NCBI RefSeq assembly: GCF_900167455.1
Contig: NZ_FUWJ01000001.1
Location: 248,001-312,000, forward strand
Reading direction: 5' to 3'
DNA: 64,000 nucleotides
Origin: Enhydrobacter aerosaccus
GTDB lineage: Bacteria > Pseudomonadota > Alphaproteobacteria > Reyranellales > Reyranellaceae
Every line of letters starts with the position of its first letter. Position 1 is the stretch's first letter. This document shows, one piece after another, positions 58,258-64,000 of this stretch. Below the pieces are notes generated by a model, which worked only from the letters and a program-made list of their open reading frames with translations, searched no databases and had not been told where the DNA came from. A program made the position numbers and the translations under genes.

Positions 58258-59030
58258 GCGTCAAGGTCGTCGCGCCCCTGGTTCTGGGCCTGCTCGTTCT
58301 CGGTCTGTGGGAAGAAGCCGTGCGCGCGTTGGCGGTGCCACCCTACATCCTGCCAGGGCCAATCCTCATCGCGCGGACGCTGGTGGCGGACTGGAGCACG
58401 CTGGCGCCCTCGCTCTGGGTGACGCTGAGCATAACGCTTGCCGCGCTGGGTGCGGCTGTCGTGGTCGGCGGCGTGCTGGCGGTGCTGTTCTCGCTGTCGC
58501 GCTGGGTCGAGCTGTCGCTGTTTCCCTATGCCGTCGTCCTGCAGGTGACGCCGGTCGTGGCGATCGCGCCGCTGATCATCGTCTGGGCCAACGACGTCGA
58601 TCTCTCGCTGCTGATCTGCGCCTGGCTGGTGGCTTTCTTTCCCATCCTGTCCAACACGATCCTCGGGTTGCGTTCCGTGGACCGCAATCTCCTCAGCCTG
58701 TTCGAGCTTTATGGCGCTGGCCGCTGGCGCACGCTTGTTTATCTAAGGCTGCCCGCCGCCTTGCCGTACTTCCTGGGCGGGTTGCGGATCTCGGGCGGAC
58801 TGGCCCTGATCGGGGCGGTGGTCGCCGAGTTCGTGGCCGGCACCGGCGGCAATGCGTCCGGCCTGGCGTGGCGCATCCTCGAGGCCGGCTACCAGCTCAA
58901 GGTGCCGCGCATGTTCGCGGCGCTCGCCCTGATCTCGGCAACGGGTATCGCGATCTTCCTCGTGCTGACGCTGCTCTCGCACCTGCTGTTGCGACGCTGG
59001 CACGAATCCGCGCTCGACGGGCAGGAGTAG
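58254..59030 (+). CDS. ABC transporter permease (SsuC/TauC/ThiX type)
   Basis: A 258-residue protein with six predicted spans and the BPD_transp_1 coupling loop (ELYGAGRWRTLVYLRLPAALPYF). It begins with a hydrophobic span (APLVLGLLVLGLWEEAV) and has YILPGPILIARTLV, typical of this importer branch. No periplasmic binding-protein gene is found nearby, so the partner is elsewhere. It is convergent with uvrB, with only 7 nt between the stop codons. Confidence 0.92.
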   Translation: MSVKVVAPLVLGLLVLGLWEEAVRALAVPPYILPGPILIARTLVADWSTLAPSLWVTLSITLAALGAAVVVGGVLAVLFSLSRWVELSLFPYAVVLQVTPVVAIAPLIIVWANDVDLSLLICAWLVAFFPILSNTILGLRSVDRNLLSLFELYGAGRWRTLVYLRLPAALPYFLGGLRISGGLALIGAVVAEFVAGTGGNASGLAWRILEAGYQLKVPRMFAALALISATGIAIFLVLTLLSHLLLRRWHESALDGQE

Positions 59031-59037
59031 CGGGCTC

Positions 59038-61227
59038 TTATCGACCGCTGCGGCGTGCCGGGCGACCGCCCGATCCCGAGCCGGTGCGGACGCCGCGGAA
59101 GACCCGGCTGTTCTGCATCTTGCCGAGGTTGATGTTGGCCGATGCGGCGATCGGCTGGCCCGGCAGTTCGAGCTCGTTGGCTTCGAGCCGGCGGATTTCG
59201 TCCCGGATGCGCGCCGCTTCCTCGAACTCGAGATTCGCCGCCGCATCGCGCATGCGCTTCTCGAGCTCGGCGATATGGCTTCTGAGATTGTGTCCGACGA
59301 GATGCACGTCGCCGGAGACGCCAGTATCGACCGTGTAATGGTCGCGCTCGGCGGTGGATTGCAGGATCTCGGCGATGTTCTTCTTCACCGAGGCCGGCGT
59401 GATGCCGTGTTCCTTGTTGTAGGCGATCTGCTTGGCGCGGCGTCGCTCGGTCTCGGCCATGGCGTACTTGATCGAGTCGGTCATCTTGTCGGCATAGAGG
59501 ATGACCCGGCCCTCGACGTTGCGCGCGGCGCGGCCGATGGTCTGCACCAGCGACGTCGGTGACCGCAGGAAGCCTTCCTTGTCGGCATCGAGGATCGCCA
59601 CCAGCGCGCATTCCGGGATGTCGAGGCCCTCGCGCAGGAGATTGATGCCGACCAGTACGTCGAACGCGCCCAGCCGCAGGTCGCGGATGATCTCGATGCG
59701 CTCCAGCGTGTCGATATCAGAATGCAGGTAGCGGCAGCGGATGCCGGCCTCATGGAGATATTCGACGAGGTCCTCGGCCATGCGCTTGGTGAGCACCGTC
59801 ACCAGGACCCGCTGGCTCTTCTTCGCGCAGTCCTTGCACTCGGCGATCAGGTCGTCGACCTGCTTCTCGACCGGCCTGATGATGACGGTCGGGTCGATCA
59901 GGCCGGTCGGGCGGATGACCTGCTCGACGAACACGCCCTGGGTCCGTTCCATCTCCCAGGGGCCGGGCGTCGCGCTGACGAAAGTCGTCTGCGGGCGCAG
60001 CGTCTCCCATTCCTCGAACTTCAGCGGACGGTTGTCGATGGCCGATGGCAGGCGGAAACCGAACTCGGCCAGCACGCTCTTGCGGTTGAAGTCGCCGCGG
60101 AACATGCCGCCGATCTGCGGCACGGTGACGTGGCTTTCATCGACGATCAGGAGCGAGTTTTCCGGGAAGTATTCGAACAGGGTAGGCGGCGGCTCGCCCG
60201 GCTTGCGGCCGGTGAGATAGCGCGAGTAGTTCTCGATGCCGGCACAGGCGCCGGTCGTCTCCAGCATCTCGATATCGAACAGGGTGCGCTGTTCGAGCCG
60301 CTGCGCTTCGAGCAGCCGACCGGCGCGGTTGAACTCGTCGAGCCGCTGCTTGAGGTCGGTCTTGATCTGCTGGATGGCCTTCGTCATGGTCGGGCGCGGC
60401 GTGACGTAGTGGCTGTTGGCATAAACCACGATGTCCGAGAGCGTCGCCGATTTATCGCCGGTGAGCGGATCGAACTCGGTGATCGACTCGATCTCGTCGC
60501 CGAACATCTCGAAGCGCCACGCCTTGTCTTCATAGTGGGCCGGAAAAAGATCGACGGTGTCGCCACGCACGCGGAAGGTGCCGCGCTGGAAGGCGTTGTC
60601 GTTCCTCTTGTACTGCTGTTCGACGAAGCGGCGGAGCAGGGTGGTGCGGTCGATCTTCTGCCCCTTGTGCAGGCGGAAGGTCATGGCCTGATAGTTCTCG
60701 AGCGGACCGATGCCGTAGATGCAGGAGACCGAGGCGACGATCACCACGTCGTCGCGCTCCATCAGGGCGCGCGTTGCCGAGTGGCGCATGCGGTCGATCT
60801 GTTCGTTGATCGACGAATCCTTCTCGATATAGGTGTCGGTGCGGGGAACGTAGGCCTCGGGCTGATAGTAATCGTAGTAGGAGACGAAGTACTCGACCGC
60901 GTTCTCCGGGAAGAAGCCCTTCATCTCGCCATAGAGCTGCGCCGCGAGCGTCTTGTTCGGCGCCAGCACCAGCGCCGGCCGCGTCTGCGAGGCGATGACA
61001 TTGGCCATGGTGAAGGTCTTGCCCGAGCCGGTGACGCCCAGCAGCACCTGGTCGCGCTCGCCTCCCTGAACGCCGTCGATCAGCTGACGAATCGCCTGCG
61101 GCTGGTCGCCGGCAGGTGTGTAATCCGACACCAGCTTGAACGGCTTGCCGCCGATATTCGCTGGACGCCGCTGGATATAGGGCATCAGCAGCGGCATGGG
61201 GGAAACCGCAAGGTTCTTCGAGGCCAT
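59038..61227 (-). CDS. uvrB: UvrABC system protein B
   Basis: A 729-residue excision-repair helicase. Walker A is [10 protein letters not shown], the beta-hairpin region is [24 protein letters not shown] is Walker [21 protein letters not shown] is motif VI, and the C-terminal UVR coiled coil is [24 protein letters not shown]. It holds damaged DNA and recruits UvrC. The chosen ATG at 61227 lies only 6 nt after a TATAAT box, so the mRNA may be leaderless; internal ATGs at 61197 and 61185 lack ribosome sites. Confidence 0.96.
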   Translation of the reverse strand: MASKNLAVSPMPLLMPYIQRRPANIGGKPFKLVSDYTPAGDQPQAIRQLIDGVQGGERDQVLLGVTGSGKTFTMANVIASQTRPALVLAPNKTLAAQLYGEMKGFFPENAVEYFVSYYDYYQPEAYVPRTDTYIEKDSSINEQIDRMRHSATRALMERDDVVIVASVSCIYGIGPLENYQAMTFRLHKGQKIDRTTLLRRFVEQQYKRNDNAFQRGTFRVRGDTVDLFPAHYEDKAWRFEMFGDEIESITEFDPLTGDKSATLSDIVVYANSHYVTPRPTMTKAIQQIKTDLKQRLDEFNRAGRLLEAQRLEQRTLFDIEMLETTGACAGIENYSRYLTGRKPGEPPPTLFEYFPENSLLIVDESHVTVPQIGGMFRGDFNRKSVLAEFGFRLPSAIDNRPLKFEEWETLRPQTTFVSATPGPWEMERTQGVFVEQVIRPTGLIDPTVIIRPVEKQVDDLIAECKDCAKKSQRVLVTVLTKRMAEDLVEYLHEAGIRCRYLHSDIDTLERIEIIRDLRLGAFDVLVGINLLREGLDIPECALVAILDADKEGFLRSPTSLVQTIGRAARNVEGRVILYADKMTDSIKYAMAETERRRAKQIAYNKEHGITPASVKKNIAEILQSTAERDHYTVDTGVSGDVHLVGHNLRSHIAELEKRMRDAAANLEFEEAARIRDEIRRLEANELELPGQPIAASANINLGKMQNSRVFRGVRTGSGSGGRPARRSGR

Positions 61228-61233
61228 GGCCTT

Positions 61234-61264
61234 ATTATATGAGGGCGCGGCTGGGGGCCGGCAA
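61234..61264 (-). promoter_or_regulatory. uvrB promoter
   Basis: On the minus strand, TTGCCG (61264-61259) and a perfect TATAAT (61239-61234) are 19 nt apart. The expected start point coincides with the A of the uvrB ATG. No SOS (LexA) box of the GTTC-N7-GTTC type was recognised here. Confidence 0.5.
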
Positions 61265-61643
61265 TGCTTGAGGCCGGCAGGCGGGACCGTCGCCTGGGAC
61301 CTGCCAGGCGGGGACAAACGTTCCCGAGTTTCCCGGCGCGGTGGGAAGCCTCCGATGCCGATGGCACAAGGCTTTTGGGGCCTTCGCCCGGGTTTCCCGC
61401 CTCTTTTCGGGAATCGACGGCGCGAAAAAAATGGTTTTCCCGAAAATGGCCTTAAGCGTTGGAATCAAAGGATTTCCGGAAAATTTCGGGAATTCGGGAA
61501 AGGCCGCCGCGGCAGCCGGAGCCGGGACGAGGACGGGCCGGGCGGTGGAAGCTGTGCCGTTCATGGTGTCATCATAAGTCTCGTCGACGCCGGCCCCTAT
61601 TATGGTCACTTACGGCGGGCCGGATGGTGCGTGGCGCTTCTCG
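61265..61643. other. Non-coding gap between uvrB and the toxin gene
   Basis: About 380 nt holding a GGGAAT/TTTCCC-rich stretch (roughly 61375-61500, with runs such as TTTCCGGAAAATTTCGGGAA) and, at its right end, direct repeat copy 1. No gene or tRNA was recognised. The frames crossing it have no ribosome sites. Confidence 0.4.
61561..61635. repeat. Direct repeat flanking the toxin-antitoxin pair, copy 1
   Basis: A block of about 75 nt starting GTTCATGGTGTCATCATAAG. It matches 62389-62463 without gaps at about 60 of 75 positions. All differences counted by eye are transitions. On the minus strand it carries a CATAAT -10-like box. Confidence 0.7.
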
Positions 61644-62000
61644 TCACTTCCCTGTTCGACCCGTTCTCGGCGACACCGCCAGGCCAAGGAACACCATCAC
61701 GGCCTGGTTGAGCCGGACCACATCCTCGTCATCCAGCCGGCCGATCCGCTCGCCGACTTTGGACTTCGAGACAGTGGTGATCTTGTCCACCATCAGCCGG
61801 GAGGGAGAGCGCAGACCGTTGCGCTCGTTCGCCTCAATCAGCAGCCGGAACAGGGGCGCTTCTGTGGGATCGGTGGTGAAGGCGCAGATCGTTATCGAGG
61901 CCGTCGCGTCGAAAGCATCATCCTGGACGATGACGACGGGGCGCGGCTTGCCCGCGTAATCCTTGCCGCCGGAGACAGTCCAGATGTCTCCCCGCTTCAT
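61644..62000 (-). CDS. MazF/PemK-like toxin (type II TA)
   Basis: A 118-residue protein. MKRGDIWTVSGGKDYAGKPRPVVIVQDD is the MazF start with the catalytic Arg in KPRPVVIVQ, followed by a conserved Thr/Ser strand (ITICAFTTDP), a substrate loop and LMVDKITTVSKSKVGERIG. It is a predicted sequence-specific mRNA endoribonuclease. Its ATG overlaps the antitoxin stop by 4 nt, the usual order and spacing. The frame is open upstream, but the homologous part begins at 62000. Confidence 0.92.
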   Translation of the reverse strand: MKRGDIWTVSGGKDYAGKPRPVVIVQDDAFDATASITICAFTTDPTEAPLFRLLIEANERNGLRSPSRLMVDKITTVSKSKVGERIGRLDDEDVVRLNQAVMVFLGLAVSPRTGRTGK

Positions 62001-62221
62001 TCGTCGTCCCAGTCGGACGCCGCATCGATGAACGCCTGATCCTCGGCCGCATGGGCGCTTGCCGCTACCGCCATGGATTGCCGGTGCGCCTCCGCCCGGA
62101 AGGATGAGGCGCGAACGTCGGGCACCCAAATCTGGATCGGCCGCAGGCCCTGGGCACGCAGCCGGGCGCGGTGTTCCTGGACCTTCAGCCTGGTGGGCTT
62201 CGCACCACTCGCAGATGGCAT
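61997..62221 (-). CDS. MazE-like antitoxin (DUF3018)
   Basis: A 74-residue protein. KVQEHRARLRAQGLRPIQIWVPD is the DUF3018 ribbon-helix-helix-like DNA-binding part; the acidic end (EDQAFIDAASDWDDE) probably wraps the toxin. GGAGG lies 9 nt before the ATG. A perfect palindrome just upstream is the likely autoregulatory operator. Confidence 0.9.
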   Translation of the reverse strand: MPSASGAKPTRLKVQEHRARLRAQGLRPIQIWVPDVRASSFRAEAHRQSMAVAASAHAAEDQAFIDAASDWDDE

Positions 62222-62238
62222 GATCTGAACCTCCGAAT

Positions 62239-62254
62239 TGGTTACATGTAACCA
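62239..62254. promoter_or_regulatory. Antitoxin operator palindrome
   Basis: TGGTTACATGTAACCA is a perfect 16-bp palindrome 18 nt upstream of the antitoxin start codon. It is a good autoregulation site for the MazE-like protein. Confidence 0.7.
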
Positions 62255-62388
62255 TTCGTGGATCGGGTCGCAAGGGGAGCGATCCGGTTCATCGGCGAGC
62301 GTCATGTCCGCAATGTCCATATCGGACCGCCGGAGCAGGTGATCGTCCAACGGGCCCCGTCGGCCAGCTTCATCGCGGCCGCGGCGTT

Positions 62389-62463
62389 CATGGCGTCATC
62401 ACAAACCTCGTCAACGCTAGTCCCCATTATGGTCACCTACGGCAGGCCGGACAGTGTGCGGGC
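62389..62463. repeat. Direct repeat flanking the toxin-antitoxin pair, copy 2
   Basis: A gap-free, about 80% identical partner of 61561-61635 in the same orientation, starting GTTCATGGCGTCATCACAAA. It lies upstream of the antitoxin, so the pair sits exactly between the two copies. Confidence 0.7.
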
Positions 62464-62528
62464 AATGGTGAGAACCCTGTTGCCACCAGTGTTCATCAGA
62501 GGACGCGCAAAAATATCCAGCTAAACTG

Positions 62529-62556
62529 ATAAGGTATCCTTTTCAGGAGGCCTTAT
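62529..62556. promoter_or_regulatory. MarR operator-like dyad covering the ribosome site
   Basis: ATAAGG-TA-TCCT-TTTC-AGGA-GG-CCTTAT has 10 of 12 pairs symmetrical about 62542. It includes the AGGAGG ribosome site, so bound protein or an RNA hairpin would block expression of the MarR operon. Assigning it to the MarR protein is an inference. Confidence 0.6.
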
Positions 62557-62575
62557 ATGCTCTACGTTGGCAGTC

Positions 62576-63028
62576 ATGAAGGATCAGCCGGACACTTACC
62601 AAAGCATGCGCGCTGCGGCCCTGGCGCAGGATCTCCGGGCGCTGGTGGGCAAGCTGAAGCGCCGGCTGCGCGCGCAGGCGCATATCGGCGATCTCACGCC
62701 ATCACAGGTGTCTGTGCTGCTTCGACTGGAGACGGACGGCCCCGCAACGGCGTCAAGTCTCGCCCGGGCCGAGGGAGTGCGTCCGCAATCGATGGGCGCC
62801 ATCATCGCGGCGCTTGAGGCGGCAGGCTGGGTGAGCGGCGTGCCGGACCCGACGGATGGGCGACAGACCTTGCTGTCGCTGACGGATGCCTGCCGCAAAT
62901 GGATCGAGGAAGGCCGTGCGGCACGCCAGGACTGGCTCACTCGGGCGCTTCAGGTACATCTGTCGCCGCACGAACAGGACAGGCTTGCCGAAGCCGTCGA
63001 TCTGCTCAAGCGGCTTGTCGACGAGTGA
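62576..63028 (+). CDS. MarR-family transcriptional regulator
   Basis: A 150-residue protein with a winged HTH: LTPSQVSVLLRLETDGPATA, LARAEGVRPQSMGAIIAALEA (recognition helix) and the wing GVPDPTDGRQTLLSLT. Helices at both ends form the dimer interface. The start is uncertain: ATG 62576, TTG 62567 and ATG 62604 are all in frame, but the strong AGGAGG best serves an out-of-frame ATG at 62557. It is followed by an isochorismatase-like gene and a membrane protein gene. Confidence 0.88.
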   Translation: MKDQPDTYQSMRAAALAQDLRALVGKLKRRLRAQAHIGDLTPSQVSVLLRLETDGPATASSLARAEGVRPQSMGAIIAALEAAGWVSGVPDPTDGRQTLLSLTDACRKWIEEGRAARQDWLTRALQVHLSPHEQDRLAEAVDLLKRLVDE

Positions 63029-63079
63029 TGCGAATCCGTCGCGGCTTGCGACCATCCCTATTTTCAAAAGGAATGCGCC

Positions 63080-63643
63080 ATGGCTTTGACCGCGCTCGAT
63101 CCCAGCACCGCCCTGATCATCATCGACCTGCAAAAGGGGATCGTCGGTCTGCCCGGCATCCCCACAATTGATGCCGTCATCGCGCGAGCAAGCGCGCTGA
63201 CTGAGACCTTCCGCCAGCGCGGCCTACCGGTGGTACTCGTCAACGTCGCCGGCAGTGCCCCTGGGCGCACGGAACAGCCGCGTCAAACCAGTCCGCGACC
63301 GGACGGGTGGACCGACCTCATCCCGGAACTCAATCAGCAACCCGGCGACATCGCCGTAACGAAGCGGACCTGGGGCGCCTTTGCGAGCACCGATCTCGAG
63401 GCGCAATTGAAAGCGCGAGGCGTCACTCAGGTGGTCGTCGCCGGCGTGGCGACCGGAACCGGCGTCGAGGCGACGGCACGCCAAGCCTATGAGCACGGAT
63501 TCAACGTCACGCTCGCCATCGACGCCATGGCCGACACGCGTCCCGAGGCGCACGAGTACAGCATCAGATGCGTCTTCCCACGGCTCGGCGAGACCGGCAC
63601 GAGCCAGGACATCATCGATCTCCTGCCGGCAAGGAACGCCTGA
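63080..63643 (+). CDS. Isochorismatase-fold hydrolase without the catalytic Cys
   Basis: A 187-residue protein of the cysteine-hydrolase/isochorismatase superfamily: LIIIDLQKGIVGLP with the conserved Asp, ITVTKRTWGAF-type segment (IAVTKRTWGAF) with the Lys, and VVVAGVATGTGVEATARQAYE. Gly replaces the nucleophilic Cys, as in isochorismatases, so a nicotinamidase-like mechanism is excluded. It lies 51 nt after the MarR gene, and a strong AAGGAATG precedes the start. Confidence 0.88.
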   Translation: MALTALDPSTALIIIDLQKGIVGLPGIPTIDAVIARASALTETFRQRGLPVVLVNVAGSAPGRTEQPRQTSPRPDGWTDLIPELNQQPGDIAVTKRTWGAFASTDLEAQLKARGVTQVVVAGVATGTGVEATARQAYEHGFNVTLAIDAMADTRPEAHEYSIRCVFPRLGETGTSQDIIDLLPARNA

Positions 63644-63644
63644 G

Positions 63645-63974
63645 ATGCCATGGCTGTCGCTATTATCCTATGTCTTTGGCGGTGCGTTCCTCGCCAATGC
63701 GATCCCCCACTTCGTCAGCGGAATGATGGGCCGGCCGTTTCAGAGCCCATTTGCCAAGCCGTCGGGCCAAGGGCTGTCGTCTTCAACCGTCAACGTGCTC
63801 TGGGGCTTCTTCAATATCGCCGTCGGCTATGTCCTTGTCTGTCGCGTCGGCGATTTCGACTTGAAGAGCACCGGCGACATCGTCGCATTTGGCGCCGGTG
63901 GGCTGCTGATCGCACTTTTTTCCGCCCGTCACTTTGGCCGCTTCCACGGCGGCAACCAGCCAGAGCAGCCATGA
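63645..63974 (+). CDS. Small membrane protein of unknown function
   Basis: A 109-residue protein with three predicted spans (LSLLSYVFGGAFLANAIPHF, VNVLWGFFNIAVGYVLVC and DIVAFGAGGLLIALFSA). The NAIPHFVSGMMGRPFQSPFA motif recurs in small DoxX-like or unknown bacterial membrane proteins; no function is claimed. It starts 1 nt after the isochorismatase-like stop (TGAGATG), so it is in the same operon. Confidence 0.8.
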   Translation: MPWLSLLSYVFGGAFLANAIPHFVSGMMGRPFQSPFAKPSGQGLSSSTVNVLWGFFNIAVGYVLVCRVGDFDLKSTGDIVAFGAGGLLIALFSARHFGRFHGGNQPEQP

Positions 63975-64000
63975 GGGCGCCGCTTGAAGGCGTCCGGTCC
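63971..64000 (+). CDS. Start of a further gene, possibly a CoA-transferase (cut by window edge)
   Basis: The ATG at 63971 overlaps the preceding stop codon by ATGA. The ten visible codons read MRAPLEGVRS, which resembles the M.PLEGVRV start of CaiB/BaiF CoA-transferases. Too little sequence is available to be sure. Confidence 0.3.
   Translation, partial: MRAPLEGVRS

Noticed and set aside
62557..62817. An 86-codon frame starting at the ATG with the best ribosome site before marR
   Set aside because: After a few codons it only shadows the MarR coding frame. It is kept as a possible short leader peptide in the findings but not as a gene.

Overview
The window is GC-rich, densely packed bacterial chromosome from an alphaproteobacterium. 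The evidence is the dnaG-rpoD pair, the ctaC-ctaD-ctaB-ctaG-ctaE-DUF983-SURF1 cytochrome aa3 operon, the lrp-trxB-LysR block followed by an AbcR-like small RNA, and many 4-bp ATGA/GTGA gene overlaps. The style is reminiscent of Reyranella or other Rhodospirillales/Hyphomicrobiales relatives; that placement is an inference, since no rRNA is present. No tRNA, prophage, insertion sequence or CRISPR array was seen.

Layout: 1-3.0 kb holds rpoD (cut by the left edge) and dnaG. 3.2-6.3 kb holds a TetR regulator divergent from an SDR oxidoreductase with twin operator palindromes, then a yqeY-phytanoyl-CoA-dioxygenase-like pair. 6.4-12.3 kb holds carA, carB, greA and yciB, with hairpin-pair repeats after carA and after greA. 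12.4-15.2 kb holds lrp/trxB/lysR and a structured RNA with an intrinsic terminator. 15.3-17.4 kb holds a DUF6492-type protein, a secreted alpha/beta hydrolase and a small conserved protein. 17.4-22.3 kb is an acyl-CoA dehydrogenase - CoA-transferase - EamA operon, a tandemly duplicated repeat region, a GIY-YIG-like mini-protein and an enoyl-CoA hydratase. 22.4-26.1 kb holds msrP, a secreted thioredoxin-like gene with an in-frame TGA exactly at the first position of its CxxC motif, and an EF-G paralogue.

27.4-32.8 kb is a metal-resistance island: a CnrY-CnrX-CnrH-like anti-sigma/sensor/ECF-sigma set runs straight into copA-copB, with a divergent cytochrome c and a Met-rich Spy/CpxP-like protein. 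32.8-36.2 kb holds an MFS exporter, an aspartate-type aminotransferase and a small membrane protein. 36.3-39.6 kb is an ATP-grasp / alpha-E / transglutaminase operon without the Anbu peptidase gene in this window. 39.7-41.6 kb holds an enoyl reductase-like MDR, an NTF2-like protein and a periplasmic cyclophilin.

41.9-54.6 kb holds an orphan CpaF-like ATPase, then the cytochrome oxidase operon running on into an M32 carboxypeptidase, DUF1272, thrC and an M16 peptidase. 54.6-56.6 kb holds an AT-rich segment, an aspartyl hydroxylase-like gene and a RimJ-like acetyltransferase. 56.6-61.2 kb holds an intradiol dioxygenase, an ABC ATPase and permease, and convergent uvrB. 61.5-62.5 kb is a MazEF-like toxin-antitoxin pair bracketed by diverged direct repeats. 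62.5-64 kb is a MarR-isochorismatase-membrane protein operon that seems to continue past the right edge.

Best candidates for something new: the UxxC thioredoxin-like gene beside msrP (selenoprotein or nonsense mutant), the AbcR-like RNA after the LysR gene, the fusion of a CnrYXH-type switch to copAB, and a hairpin-pair repeat family whose arms show compensatory changes.
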